A stretch of DNA of 64,000 bases from Paenibacillus_E violae (GTDB lineage: Bacteria > Bacillota > Bacilli > Paenibacillales > NBRC-103111): positions 124,001 to 188,000 of the forward strand of contig NZ_JAWCUD010000011.1 in the NCBI RefSeq assembly GCF_032461945.1, given 5' to 3'. This document shows, piece after piece, positions 35,957 to 45,656 of the stretch. Positions within the stretch are counted from its first letter, which is position 1, and every line of letters starts with the position of its first letter. A program made the translations under genes and the position numbers. The notes under the pieces are model-generated. The model did not search any database and was not told the DNA's origin. It saw only the letters and a program-made list of their open reading frames with translations.

Positions 35957-36427
35957 TCTGGTGCCCATGTAGAGATTCCATCTCCAGGTGTAGCTACTAT
36001 AAGCCATTCATGATGTGTGTATCCAGTTCCATCTCCTACTTGCCAACATTCATATTTATCATGGTGCCCATTTACAAAGAGCGTTTTTTCCAGATTCAAA
36101 TTCAATGTGTAGATGTGGCGATTGTGTGCCTAACGTAACGGCATTTACCTTCTCCCTACGTAACTCAAATATTAATTGATACTTTTCTTCTTCTGATAGT
36201 TCAACCATTTCAGCTTCGGATACTGGGAATAATTGCGTCCCTTTAGGGAAGACAGCCCATCTTGATTCAATGTTTAACCATAATTGTTCTGGTGAATGAT
36301 TTACGTATTGTTCAAAACGTATTAAAAATGCACCTGGACCTAAACCAAATTTAACACCATCTAATTGGCAACCAACAAATATATGATTTAAGGCCCGCTC
36401 TGCGAATTGTCTATGTTCAATATCCAA
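35944..36427 (-). pseudogene. hypothetical gene with a frameshift at an A6 tract, stop codon inside a repeat
   Basis: One frame runs 122 codons from the ATG at 36427 to a TGA at 36059. If one A of the run at 36084-36089 is skipped, the protein continues FVNGHHDKYECWQVGDG and ends in APDSFN, with the TAA supplied by the repeat core (TTC AAC TAA CG). The full protein would be about 160 residues. The family is not recognised. The shift may be a mutation, a sequencing error or slippage. Confidence 0.6.
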
Positions 36428-36499
36428 ACAACCACACCTTTCATCACTAACTTATCTACTCCATACTACCTCAATTTGGTTCCTGCTGCTCAGTTAAAC

Positions 36500-36585
36500 T
36501 TCCGTTACTTTAACAGACAACGGCAGCCGATCGTATGCCGGCTGCCGTTACGTCTAGATTGAACTATAGTTATTCGTTAGTTAAG
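36500..36585 (-). repeat. cassette-type repeat, copy 5
   Basis: TCCGTTACTTTAACAG core, stem ACGGCAGCCGatcgtatgcCGGCTGCCGT, then ATTGAACTATAGTTATTCG and TTAGTTAAG. It lies 25 bases after the DinB gene stop. Confidence 0.9.
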
Positions 36586-36609
36586 TACCATCTAATTTCG
36601 AAAAAAATT

Positions 36610-37077
36610 CTATAGAGTGTTAAATATTTGCTTTAGATGGTGCTCCAAATGTTCAATGTAGTCTTTAATAAGCCATTCAAGTGTGACAGTCTGTTCTTCA
36701 TCTATCTTACATGAATTCTGTAGCTTATCTTCAGGAATTTTTGCAATAACCTCAGCTATCTGTTTATTTAAACTCAACCATAAGTTTAAGATGTGATCAA
36801 TAGGAAGGCTCTGATAATTCATAAGTTCTACCCACTGATTTTGGGCGTACTTAATAACCACGTAAGGTTGATCTTCATACTGAGCACGAACGAATCGTTG
36901 AAGATTGTTGAGTGCGGAGTCGGACAAGTGCCCGAGTATTTCTTTTTTTGACCATTTGTTAGGCTGTGTCCGATCAGAAAGATCAAGTTCGGACAATGCA
37001 TAAATCTTTGCTGGTATTTCAGTGATCCAATGGTTTAGGCTTTCTAATGTTGGTTTAATTGATCTCACTCCCCTCAT
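36610..37077 (-). CDS. DinB-like protein (DinB_2)
   Basis: This 155-residue four-helix protein belongs to the DinB/YfiT superfamily of metal-dependent thiol S-transferases. Candidate metal ligands are His in KEILGHLSDS (about 50) and the pair in HLEHHLKQI near the C-terminus. It is soluble. The start is uncertain, since GAGGGG overlaps the ATG. It is followed by a repeat and is one of four DinB-type genes or fragments in the region. Confidence 0.78.
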   Translation of the reverse strand: MRGVRSIKPTLESLNHWITEIPAKIYALSELDLSDRTQPNKWSKKEILGHLSDSALNNLQRFVRAQYEDQPYVVIKYAQNQWVELMNYQSLPIDHILNLWLSLNKQIAEVIAKIPEDKLQNSCKIDEEQTVTLEWLIKDYIEHLEHHLKQIFNTL

Positions 37078-37124
37078 GTTTTACATATTATAGCAAATTT
37101 CTGTGCATAATGTTACTCTGTTCT

Positions 37125-37222
37125 TCTGCCCGATCGTAACGCTGCTGCCAATGGATGCCGGGAGCAGCGTCCTTGTTGTTTTATTAAACTATACTTTTCA
37201 GAAGTTCAGTCATTAGTTAGGC
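37125..37222 (-). repeat. cassette-type repeat, copy 6, divergent
   Basis: TCTGCCCGATCG core, stem CGCTGCTgCC / GGgAGCAGCG, then ATTAAACTATACTTTTCAG and ATTAGTTAGG. The stem differs from the GGCAGCC type but occupies the same place. Confidence 0.7.
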
Positions 37223-37480
37223 TATTTTTTGAAGCAAAGAAGTTATTCATCATTTCTTTTGCTGGCGTGAGACGTGCGTCGGCAGAATACCCAAAAACGC
37301 AGTAATTAGTAACCGAATCTATATTTATAAAGGTTAATGTTAAGAACTTAATATTCATTAGTTGATTAATGAAATAGTAAACGAATTGTCAAAAAGGATT
37401 AATCGCTTTACAAAAGGAGTAATTATAGAAAGCTCTTTTCGAACATATATTTCTCAGATTAAGTGCGTTTTTCATGAAAC

Positions 37481-37545
37481 AAAACCCATTAATTATTGGT
37501 GGGTTTTATTGTGCTTTTTAACTAACGTTCTGCGTTAGCTTAATA
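37481..37545 (-). repeat. cassette-type repeat, copy 7, left core missing
   Basis: Stem AAAACCCA / TGGGTTTT followed by TTTTAACTAACGTTCTGCG and TTAGCTTAAT. The right simple site is an almost perfect palindrome (CTAACG...CGTTAG read on the minus strand). It lies 40 bases after the next gene's stop. Confidence 0.7.
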
Positions 37546-37582
37546 ACAGATACCCTTTAGGATGAAGTTTATTCTAATTTCT

Positions 37583-38372
37583 CTAATTATTACTCTTAAT
37601 CATTAGTTTGTGAGTCTCGTACCAGTCCATCTCCAGATAGCCTTGAGGGATATAGACGGGTTCCCCCCAATTTATATCCCCAACCAATGTTCTACTTCCG
37701 ATATATAGTTGTTCACCATCCATTTGGATGATCGCTCTACGGCTTGTAATGGCCTTGCATTCATAAACTAACTTCATAGCATCAGAATAACTCATAGGAA
37801 TTCCAAAGGAGTCAAACAGTACTGCATTAGGATCGTGAATTGGCCAGTATTCATTCTCAGAGTCCCAAACCTCGGCAAACCGAAATCCAGTTAAGCCAGT
37901 CTGCTCTACTCTTTCCTTAAAAATGTCGGTAACAAATATTTCCGACCTTAGATTTTCTGGAATTTTGAAGATACTTTCATGTTTAATCCTGTCTTTGTGA
38001 AATGCATATTTAATAATGTTTCTAACTTTATTATATTCAACATCAATGTCAAGAACAGCCATCGACCTATCTAAGGAATCAATAACATTTAGTACATTTA
38101 TGGCATAATAGGTGTCCTTAGGATGAAGATAGGGTAATACTTCGATATCGTCTTTGATAATATCGTGTAGAGCTTTTAAAGCCTTGTCATTAAACATTGG
38201 ATTATCATATACATGGCAAAAATCATACTTCTTTCCTTTTTTTTTTAAACTCTTCTACTTCCGGAGCTTGCCAAGTATCTTTCACACTCTTCCCTCTAAA
38301 TTTCCCCATATTATAATCATTATCAGTCAGATTTAAAAAAACCTCTATATTTAGTAACAAGTATACTTTCAT
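37583..38372 (-). pseudogene. imm11-like immunity protein gene with a frameshift in an A10 tract
   Basis: A good start (AAAGGA eight bases before the ATG at 38372) opens a frame reading MKVYLLLNIE to VEEFKKKRKEV, then stops. The following frame (KKYDFCHVYDNPMFND onward, ending at 37583) continues the protein. The two are joined at ten A residues (plus strand 38237-38246); nine would restore one frame of about 262 codons. SEIFVTDIFKERVEQTGLTGFRF recalls the imm11/DUF1629 group of immunity proteins. It may be a pseudogene or be expressed by slippage. Confidence 0.65.
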
Positions 38373-38493
38373 TACAAATTCCTTTACTTAATAATTTATC
38401 TCTGACTCTTGTCTATTGCGTATGAAACAATTCCTAACTGACCTCAATATATCCTCTTTCCTAACTTATATATTAACACATATTGGAAGTATA

Positions 38494-38584
38494 CTGCCCG
38501 TTACTTCAATAGACAACGGCAGCCGATCGGGTGACCAGCTGCCGCTATATGAGTATTCAACAAACGTTCACCGTTAGTGTAATC
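38494..38584 (-). repeat. cassette-type repeat, copy 8
   Basis: CTGCCCGTTACTTCAATAG core, stem CGGCAGC / GCTGCCG, then ATTCAACAAACGTTCACCG and TTAGTG. It lies about 28 bases after the next gene's stop. Confidence 0.88.
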
Positions 38585-38612
38585 GACCAGCTCTGCTGAG
38601 GCACAAAAATGG

Positions 38613-39251
38613 TTATTTTATTGCATTTTCATCGAACCAAACATCTTGTTCTTTCCCTGTGGTATTAAATCTATATCCATAAGGTAAAGCGAAATATTTG
38701 ATTAGATCTGGTCTTTTAAATGCTAAATGGTGATAATGAACCGTCATCAAAGATCCCACGTTATCGTCATACAGGTCAGTTGTAAGCCACCATCCTGACA
38801 TATGCTCTGGTGAAGGATATCTCACTGCATCGACTGCTAGTCCTTCATACACACCTTTAGAAATAACTATCATTTGATTAAAAATTGGAAATTTCAGAGT
38901 TGCTCCGTATTCCTGACATTCTTGTTTCTGTTCTTGGACTACTTTAATTGCGTAGTCTGCACCTTCTCCAAAACCTTCACCATTGCTTTGGACTTCCCAT
39001 ATCTCATAATAAAATTCAGAAATTTCACAACATTTTACTAACCAAGAATGGTATGCAATCGTTTGGTCAGGCTTAATTAATGGTTTAGCATCAATTACGT
39101 AATTAATTAGGTATCTGATCAGCTCTACATACTCATTACGCAACCTTTTTTTAATGGATATAATAAATTCTTTTTCAATCAATTTATATAGTCCTTTTGT
39201 CCGAATGTATCCATTTTCAAACAAAATTTCAATTCCGCGATATTCAATCAT
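38613..39251 (-). CDS. hypothetical, immunity-like protein
   Basis: This 212-residue soluble protein has a GAGGAG site upstream of the ATG. It is rich in Tyr and Trp, with YSWLVKC-like and MSGWWLTTDLYDDNV segments and a C-terminal part ALPYGYRFNTTGKEQDVWFD, a style common among polymorphic-toxin immunity proteins. No family can be named with certainty. Its leader and first 20 codons are duplicated at 46556-46718. Confidence 0.65.
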   Translation of the reverse strand: MIEYRGIEILFENGYIRTKGLYKLIEKEFIISIKKRLRNEYVELIRYLINYVIDAKPLIKPDQTIAYHSWLVKCCEISEFYYEIWEVQSNGEGFGEGADYAIKVVQEQKQECQEYGATLKFPIFNQMIVISKGVYEGLAVDAVRYPSPEHMSGWWLTTDLYDDNVGSLMTVHYHHLAFKRPDLIKYFALPYGYRFNTTGKEQDVWFDENAIK

Positions 39252-39348
39252 TCATTTTCTCCTCATTTCAATTCAGTGCAGTGCACTTCGTCCCTTTTTA
39301 CAGTTGATTAGTAATTCTAGTTCCATATCACTTTTCCCTTGTCATTAA
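39184..39348. repeat. duplicated gene start and leader (copy a)
   Basis: This 165-base stretch, covering the first codons and the whole leader of the preceding gene, is nearly identical to 46556-46718. Similarity runs into the repeat boundary (CCCTTGTCATTAAA) and stops there. Confidence 0.8.
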
Positions 39349-39349
39349 A

Positions 39350-39436
39350 ATATACTCCCTCAACGAATCCAGGGAGCAGCTGCCGTGAGGCGATCTGCTC
39401 CCTGATTATTACTCTATCGTAACCCGTTAGCTTAAT
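39350..39436 (-). repeat. cassette-type repeat, copy 9, divergent
   Basis: Stem AGGGAGCAG / CTGCTCCCT with a long loop, then TACTCTATCGTAACCCG and TTAGCTTAATCC. The left core is poorly kept (CTCCCTCAACG). Confidence 0.75.
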
Positions 39437-39457
39437 CCATCATTGTAATTGGCGAAT

Positions 39458-40020
39458 TTATTTGTTTATGAATTTACTACGGTCAACTGCTTCTGGTGGT
39501 TTTTCCAACCATCCGTTGTCAATCATGAGATTTGCGCCATCTTCCACATATAGCATTACTTCGGATTGGCATTTCAAAAATAAAGCACCAATATCTATTC
39601 TTCCGTTTAGCGATAAGCCATTGGCATATTCCCTAATTTTCACATTAAACATGTCAACTTTGTGAAAAACCATGAACTTGTCAGAAAATGGTGAGATTGC
39701 AGAAGAAGTCACCAAATGATCTTTTAGTGTCGGGGAGGGCAATCCATCTTGAGACAATTTTTCTGTTAACAATTCGATGTGCTTTTGCATTTGCTACTTG
39801 AGCAAACCCAATAATAAGTGCTTTACTAGTGATATCGTTATTCAGATTTCCGAAGATATGCGCAATTTCCAATCCTTGTAGGGGTCTACCTTTTTGAAAA
39901 AAAGAGCCTAAAAACTTTTGGCTATGTACAAAATCAACTTTTTCAGGGGGCTGAATAACAGGCGAATTCATAAGCTCATTTTTAGATTCTGAAAGTAATC
40001 CTGCTCGCAAACCCGGGTAT
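39458..40020 (-). pseudogene. DUF3231 gene fragment, truncated and frameshifted
   Basis: Two overlapping frames together encode the C-terminal half of a DUF3231 protein. The first reads LLSESKNELMNSPVIQPPEK and LQGLEIAHIFGNLNN, the second HIELLTEKL to VEDGANLMIDNGWLEKPPEA. They are out of phase near 39785. The N-terminal half is missing: similarity begins about 15 bases from the end of the neighbouring ABC ATPase gene. DUF3231 proteins are typical of Bacillales; their function is poorly known. Confidence 0.75.
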
Positions 40021-40035
40021 TCTGGATACTTAGGA

Positions 40036-40836
40036 TTACCCCAGATTCCACTCCGAATGAATCTTCGGCACATCGGAAATCAGCTGCTGGGTATATGTGT
40101 GCTGAGGATTCAGCAGGATTTTTTCCGCTTGGCCGTTCTCTACGACTTTCCCTTTTTCCATAATATATAATGTATCGCTCACATAATAGGCCAGGCCCAC
40201 GTCATGGGTGATGAAGATGATGGTCATGTTGTTCTCATCCCGCAGCTTCAGAAGCATATCCAGGATCGTGGAACGTGAGCAGGCATCGACCATGGAGGTC
40301 GGCTCATCGGCAATCAATACTTTGGGATGCAGCATAAAGATTCGAGCGATCATTAGCCGCTGCATCTGTCCCCCCGAAAGCTCAAAAGGATATTTGTTAT
40401 ACAGCTCCTCGAACTTCAGATTAACAAAGGAACAGGCGTCTTTCATCTTGTGAAACTGCTCTTCTTTCGAAAGCTTCAGCCCCTGCAGCTTAATACAATC
40501 GATTAATAGCTTTTCCACTTTATGAAACATATTGAAAGAGGAGAAAGGATCCTGAAATATCGCCTGGATATCCTTCCAATACTCTTTGCGGTTAGCATGG
40601 GTCCTCAGTTGCCTCGGTTTGCCCTTATATTGGATATTTCCGTTGGATTCCTTCAGTAAACCCATCATGATTTTGGCCAGGGTGGTTTTGCCGCTGCCGC
40701 TTTCCCCGACTATTGAAATGATTTCTCCTTCATGGAATGTGAAATTCACATCATGAACTGCCGTTATTTTATTCTTTCCGTAACCGAATGTTTTCGTAAT
40801 GTTCTTTCCGCTGATGAGAACGTCATTCCTGCTCAT
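40036..40836 (-). CDS. ABC transporter ATPase, OppF type
   Basis: This 266-residue ATPase has Walker A GESGSGKTT, the signature LSGGQMQRLMIAR, Walker B VLIADEPTS and the switch His in FITHD. It pairs with the OppD-type ATPase encoded upstream, overlapping it by about 14 bases. It lacks the long OppF C-terminal tail, which may be normal for oligosaccharide-type systems or reflect the rearranged boundary at 40.02 kb. Confidence 0.9.
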   Translation of the reverse strand: MSRNDVLISGKNITKTFGYGKNKITAVHDVNFTFHEGEIISIVGESGSGKTTLAKIMMGLLKESNGNIQYKGKPRQLRTHANRKEYWKDIQAIFQDPFSSFNMFHKVEKLLIDCIKLQGLKLSKEEQFHKMKDACSFVNLKFEELYNKYPFELSGGQMQRLMIARIFMLHPKVLIADEPTSMVDACSRSTILDMLLKLRDENNMTIIFITHDVGLAYYVSDTLYIMEKGKVVENGQAEKILLNPQHTYTQQLISDVPKIHSEWNLG

Positions 40837-41833
40837 TATCGTACCACCCCTTTAACGTCTGGGTATCAAAAAGGCACCGGTAAATCCGGTCGTCGGCAAC
40901 CCGGTTTTCCACTTTCCCTATCCGGCATTGGTCCTGGACGTAAGGGCACCGATCCGCAAACCGGCAGCCCTCGGGTACTTTCTTCAAATTAGGCGGGGCT
41001 CCGGGGATAGCAGTTAGTTTATGCTCCTTCATACCTTCTTCGGGAACGATGATGGATCCCATCAATTTCTTCGTATACGGGTGCAGCGGGTCAAAAATCA
41101 TCTGTCTCGCCGTTCCTCTCTCGACGATTTCTCCCGCATACATGACCATAATATCATCGGTCACATGGTACAGCAGCGGCAGCTCGTGGGTGATGAACAC
41201 AAGGGATTTGATGAACCCTTTGGCAAGCAAATCCTTCATCAGCTTGATAACGGCCTTCTGTGATGTAACATCCAGTGCGGAAGTCGGTTCGTCCGCAATC
41301 AACACCTTCGGATTTAATATACTGGAGATAGCTATGACGGTCCTTTGCTTCATCCCGCCGGATAATTCATTCGGATAAGAGTTCAGTACACTGGGTGACA
41401 AATTTAATGTCTCAAAACGCTCGGCAGCCATGTCCCAAACCTGCTTCTTGGTCAACTCCGGTTTATGCTCTTTCATGATATCTTCGATAAAGCGAATGAT
41501 TCTCAACGTCGGATTCAACGCATTCATCGCCGCCTGAGGAATATACGCAATTTCCCGTCCGGATATTTGTAACCTTAGCTGCTCCTTGCTGAGCTTCATA
41601 ATATCCGTTCCGTTGATCACAATGGATCCGCTATTATAATGCAGTGGCGGAAAATAAAAGCCCATCAGGCTGAGGGCAAGAGTGGACTTGCCACAGCCGG
41701 ATTCCCCTGCGATGCCCAGCGTCTTTCCTTCTTCGAGCACGAAGTCGACTCCGTCGACCGCGTGTACCTTTTCTTTCAGCCGAGTTTTATAGTAGGTTTT
41801 CAACCTTCCTACTTCTAATATGTTTTTGCCCAT
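40823..41833 (-). CDS. ABC transporter ATPase, OppD type
   Basis: This 336-residue ATPase has Walker A GESGCGKST, the signature LSGGMKQRTVIA, Walker B VLIADEPTSALD, and a C-terminal Opp-specific iron-sulfur type segment with Cys in CRFADRCPYVQDQCR. It lies two bases after the OppC-type permease gene. Confidence 0.92.
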   Translation of the reverse strand: MGKNILEVGRLKTYYKTRLKEKVHAVDGVDFVLEEGKTLGIAGESGCGKSTLALSLMGFYFPPLHYNSGSIVINGTDIMKLSKEQLRLQISGREIAYIPQAAMNALNPTLRIIRFIEDIMKEHKPELTKKQVWDMAAERFETLNLSPSVLNSYPNELSGGMKQRTVIAISSILNPKVLIADEPTSALDVTSQKAVIKLMKDLLAKGFIKSLVFITHELPLLYHVTDDIMVMYAGEIVERGTARQMIFDPLHPYTKKLMGSIIVPEEGMKEHKLTAIPGAPPNLKKVPEGCRFADRCPYVQDQCRIGKVENRVADDRIYRCLFDTQTLKGWYDNEQE

Positions 41834-41835
41834 AA

Positions 41836-42672
41836 TTAGCTCCTTATCTTGGGATTAAAGATTTCATCCATCCCCGTGTTCATTAAATAAAGGGAGAAGG
41901 TGATGATAGCAATGGACAGCGCAGCCGGAATGAATGCCCACCAAGCCCCTGCGACCGGAGCTTCGAACACCAGCGCCCAGTTCATAAGGATCCCCAGCGA
42001 GATCGTATTGTAGGGTCCCAATCCCAGCATGGAGATAGAGGCCTCCGATAGAATGCCGGAAGCAGTCTGAAGGACAAAAGCCATAACCACGTAAGAGGCG
42101 ATGTATGGAAGAATTTCAAACGCGATGATCCGCGGTGTGCTGTGACCGGAAATTTTGGCCAGATTCACATGATCCCGGTTTCTTAAGGAAGTCGTTTGGG
42201 CACGTACCGCCCGGGCTGTCCAAGGCCAGCTGGTAACCCCGATAATGACCGCTGTCACTAAGGAACTACGGGAATCGATACTGACGGAGATGAGGATCAA
42301 AATGATAAATGACGGAATGACGATGAAAATATTCGTTACGGCTGATAGGAAATTATCGACTAAACCTCCGATGTAGCCTGAAGACAAACCAATCACAAGC
42401 CCAATAGAGGTCGCGAAAATACCGGCAATCAATCCTACTTTGAGGGATGTTCTTATGCCGTACGTAAGCTCGAGAAACACATCTCTTCCGAAATTATCAG
42501 ATCCTAGAAGAAGAGTGGAACTCGGGTGCTGAAAAGCGAGTGCCATCATCTCCAGCGGATCCTTTTTATTAAACAACGGGTAGATCCACACCAGCGCAAT
42601 CATAGCCAGAAGAACGGACCCTCCTATGATGAACTTGGGGGATTTAACTAATATGCTATATGAATTAGACAT
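41836..42672 (-). CDS. ABC transporter permease, OppC type
   Basis: This permease of about 278 residues has six transmembrane helices and the EAA-like loop ARAVRAQTTSLRNRDHVNLAKISG. GGAGG lies nine bases before the ATG at 42672, which decides the start over a longer frame inside oppB. The start overlaps the OppB stop region. Confidence 0.9.
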   Translation of the reverse strand: MSNSYSILVKSPKFIIGGSVLLAMIALVWIYPLFNKKDPLEMMALAFQHPSSTLLLGSDNFGRDVFLELTYGIRTSLKVGLIAGIFATSIGLVIGLSSGYIGGLVDNFLSAVTNIFIVIPSFIILILISVSIDSRSSLVTAVIIGVTSWPWTARAVRAQTTSLRNRDHVNLAKISGHSTPRIIAFEILPYIASYVVMAFVLQTASGILSEASISMLGLGPYNTISLGILMNWALVFEAPVAGAWWAFIPAALSIAIITFSLYLMNTGMDEIFNPKIRS

Positions 42673-42673
42673 G

Positions 42674-43693
42674 TTATTGATCCTCCATTTGAGCCGCCTT
42701 GATTCTTGGATCAACCAATCCATAAACAATTTCAATGATGAAATTCGCAAGCAGCACGGTAGCGGCTATGAGCAGTGTGCACCCAGAAATGAGTGGGTAA
42801 TCCAGCTGCCGTATGGCGGTAAACAACCAAGTACCGATCCCGGGATACGAAAATACAATTTCACAGATTAAGGATCCACCGACCATCGTTCCTATAGACA
42901 GGGCAAGTCCAGTTATTTGGGGAAGCATGGCGTTCCGGAACACATACTTGGCGATCTTCGAATCACGGATCCCAAGCAGCTTACTATAGAGGACGTAGTC
43001 CGAATTCAGCTCGTATAGGGACATCTGCCTCATCCCTATGGCTTGGCCACCAATAGTTACTATAACAATGGAGAGAAACGGGAGCGTATGATGTCTTATG
43101 ACCGAAATGAAAAAATCAAGACTGAGCTGTGGCATCATCTGGTAATCGTATCCACCTGCCAAGGGAAACCAGTGCAGTGTGAGTCCGAATATAAAAAGCA
43201 TGATGATCGCGAGAGTAAAAAAAGGAATGGAGTTGACGAATAAAGCGGCTGGGAAAAGAACTTTGTCGAACACGCCTCTTTTATAGGCAGCCACTGCTCC
43301 GAGAATATTTCCCAGGATCCACCCGGTCAAAATAGCGGGCAGCTGCAATCCTATGGTCCAAGGAACCGCGGAAGCGAGAATATCCGTAACCTGCTTGGGG
43401 TACAGGCCGAACGAGGTTCCTAAGTTGCCTGTAAATAAGTTTTTGATATAGATAACAAACTGGGTCCCGATCGGCTTGTCAACGCCAAACTCTTTTGTAA
43501 AGGTTTCATATACTTTCTTGATCGAATCGCTGTCCGTCATCCCCTGTGTCATTTGGGCAGCAATCATGCTGATCGGGTTACCTTGGATTAGCCTCGGCAG
43601 AACAAAGTTTAACGTCACTGCTATAAGCAGGGTAAGAAAATACCAGAAGAACTTCTTGGTAAAATACTTCGCATAGGCATTCAAATTGTACAC
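42674..43693 (-). CDS. ABC transporter permease, OppB type
   Basis: This 339-residue permease has six transmembrane helices, an extended periplasmic loop after helix 1 (about residues 35-100) and the loop IGMRQMSLYELNSDYVLYSKLLG of the OppB family. It is the first membrane subunit, following the binding-protein gene by about 90 bases. Confidence 0.9.
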   Translation of the reverse strand: MYNLNAYAKYFTKKFFWYFLTLLIAVTLNFVLPRLIQGNPISMIAAQMTQGMTDSDSIKKVYETFTKEFGVDKPIGTQFVIYIKNLFTGNLGTSFGLYPKQVTDILASAVPWTIGLQLPAILTGWILGNILGAVAAYKRGVFDKVLFPAALFVNSIPFFTLAIIMLFIFGLTLHWFPLAGGYDYQMMPQLSLDFFISVIRHHTLPFLSIVIVTIGGQAIGMRQMSLYELNSDYVLYSKLLGIRDSKIAKYVFRNAMLPQITGLALSIGTMVGGSLICEIVFSYPGIGTWLFTAIRQLDYPLISGCTLLIAATVLLANFIIEIVYGLVDPRIKAAQMEDQ

Positions 43694-43779
43694 ACCCCTT
43701 GGGTAGCTGATTTAAGGTTGGAAAAAGAAGCCTATATTGGGGTCACATTCACATTTACCCAATATAGGCCCCTATGGGA

Positions 43780-45606
43780 TTAGTTGTGAATCTGGAACAG
43801 GGATTTGAAGCCCGCCCCGTCAATCGTTATCTGCGGAGGAATGTTACTGCCATCGCTTTGTGCCGGGAATCCTTTCCAAACCGTTTCATTCACGGTGTGG
43901 AATACCCATGGTCTGTACATGAGCGGAATAGAAGGAACATCGGTAAGCCACATTTTGGTCAACTCCGTGTACATGGATTTCAATTGGGCTTCGTCGGAAA
44001 CCGATGGGATTTTATCGATAATTTCATCAGCCTTCGCGTTCTTATATCTACCCCAGTTCCAGAAGGCCAATTCTCCCAGTGGAGCTACGCCTTTGGAGTA
44101 CATAATCGCTCTGGCTCGGCTCCAAGGCTGGCTTGGGCTTACCGCACCGGCAGGCGTATTCATGATAATGTCGAATTTCCCTGTCTGCAGATCATTCGTC
44201 CAAACAGGTGCTTCCGGGAACTTAGTTCGGATTTCAATACCGATGGATTTAGCGCTTTGGGCGACAATCTCAAGCGATGCATTCCAGTCAGCCCATCCGT
44301 ATGGACATTCCACTTCGTATGGCCCTAGTCTTGTTCCGTTCAGCACGCGTATACCGTCTGAACCCTTCTTCGCTCCGATCTTGTCGAGCAGGGCGTTAGC
44401 ACCGGCCACATCCGTAGTCCACTGCAGCGGCTTGATAGCATTCTGATCCACATATTTAGCTTCCGCCGACGTGTTCAAAGTAAGGGATGGCTGCATTGGT
44501 GCCGAATATCCGCTCATGGCCAAGTCGGAAACCTTTTTATAATCGATGCTCATGGCAATGGCTCTTCTCACATCCGCATTATCGAGACCCTTCTTCGACA
44601 TGTTAAAGAAGATAGAAGGCATAGAGCCGGGCAGATAGTACGGTGCTTCCTTCAAATAAGTCCTGATCGGAGCGCCATCCTTCCACATATTCCAAACCTG
44701 CGGAATAAACTGCTGGGACACATCCACCTGATTACTTTTGAATGCAAGGTCTCCCGCGGTGTTGTCTTTATAAATAACATGGGTGATGTACTTAGGAGCA
44801 GGAAGCTTGCCGAACAAGGCTTTGCCCCAGTAGTTGTCGTCTCGAACGACGGTGATCTTCTGATCGTTATAGAAATACATTTTGTAAGGACCTGTACCTA
44901 CCGGATCGGCATTGATTTCCTTACGTAGGGTCGGCAGATCGTTGTTGGCCTTCTTCTCAAGCTCTTCCCAGATGTGCTTCGGAAGCATCGGAATCAGCTC
45001 TATGCTGTCGAGTACAGTAAGCTTGTTTGGCGTGGTTTTGTTCATTTTAATATTAACGGTATTCGGTCCCTCCGCGACGACATCTTCAATGTAGGTCCAG
45101 AAGCTACTCCAGTTGATTTCATATTTTTTCCCTAATTTATAAGTGTAGACTACATCGTCCGCCGTAAAAGGCTTGCCGTCGCTCCATTTGGCGTCCTTGT
45201 TGAGTTCCACTTTTAAGGTCATGTCATCCGTCCAAGAATATTTGGTTCCAAGTAAAGGTTCCAATTGTCCGTTCAACTGGTTAATCATGAACAGCGTTTC
45301 ATAGACCAATTCCCTGGAGTTTCCATAGTTGATGGGAAAAGCCGGATTCCCGCTTATCAAGTTGAAATTGGCAGGCGGTCCCCATTGTAAACCATTGATA
45401 TACATGGTCTCGTTCCTGGGCGTTTCCTTAAGAGCCGTAGTCGTTGTCGGTGCAGCTGTCTGTCCTGCCGGCACCGTGGTCTCCGGTTTGGTGGTCTGAT
45501 TGGTAGCCGTGGACGGTGGAGTCGGGGGTGCTTCACAGGCTGCCAAAAGTGTGGTGGCTACCATGGCAAGTCCACTAATTACGGTGACAAATTTTCTGTG
45601 TTTCAT
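43780..45606 (-). CDS. family 5 extracellular binding lipoprotein, probable oligosaccharide binding
   Basis: This 608-residue lipoprotein has lipobox LAAC (Cys about 24) and a Pro/Thr-rich linker. It belongs to family 5 (SBP_bac_5): WSDGKPFTADDVVYTYKL is the family signature. The opening TMYINGLQWGPPANFNLISG resembles members that bind cello-, xylo- or manno-oligosaccharides rather than peptides. A CRE sits 51 bases upstream, which supports a sugar substrate. It heads a complete five-gene operon. Confidence 0.88.
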   Translation of the reverse strand: MKHRKFVTVISGLAMVATTLLAACEAPPTPPSTATNQTTKPETTVPAGQTAAPTTTTALKETPRNETMYINGLQWGPPANFNLISGNPAFPINYGNSRELVYETLFMINQLNGQLEPLLGTKYSWTDDMTLKVELNKDAKWSDGKPFTADDVVYTYKLGKKYEINWSSFWTYIEDVVAEGPNTVNIKMNKTTPNKLTVLDSIELIPMLPKHIWEELEKKANNDLPTLRKEINADPVGTGPYKMYFYNDQKITVVRDDNYWGKALFGKLPAPKYITHVIYKDNTAGDLAFKSNQVDVSQQFIPQVWNMWKDGAPIRTYLKEAPYYLPGSMPSIFFNMSKKGLDNADVRRAIAMSIDYKKVSDLAMSGYSAPMQPSLTLNTSAEAKYVDQNAIKPLQWTTDVAGANALLDKIGAKKGSDGIRVLNGTRLGPYEVECPYGWADWNASLEIVAQSAKSIGIEIRTKFPEAPVWTNDLQTGKFDIIMNTPAGAVSPSQPWSRARAIMYSKGVAPLGELAFWNWGRYKNAKADEIIDKIPSVSDEAQLKSMYTELTKMWLTDVPSIPLMYRPWVFHTVNETVWKGFPAQSDGSNIPPQITIDGAGFKSLFQIHN

Positions 45607-45656
45607 TTTCTAGCCCTCCATTCAAACAGTTGGACTTCGTAAAAGCTTTATTTCTA

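Noticed and set aside
43774..44446. Two long plus-strand open frames (184 and 213 codons)
   Set aside because: They lie antisense inside the family 5 binding-protein gene, lack ribosome sites and read as low-quality protein; the minus-strand gene has a signal peptide and clear family motifs.
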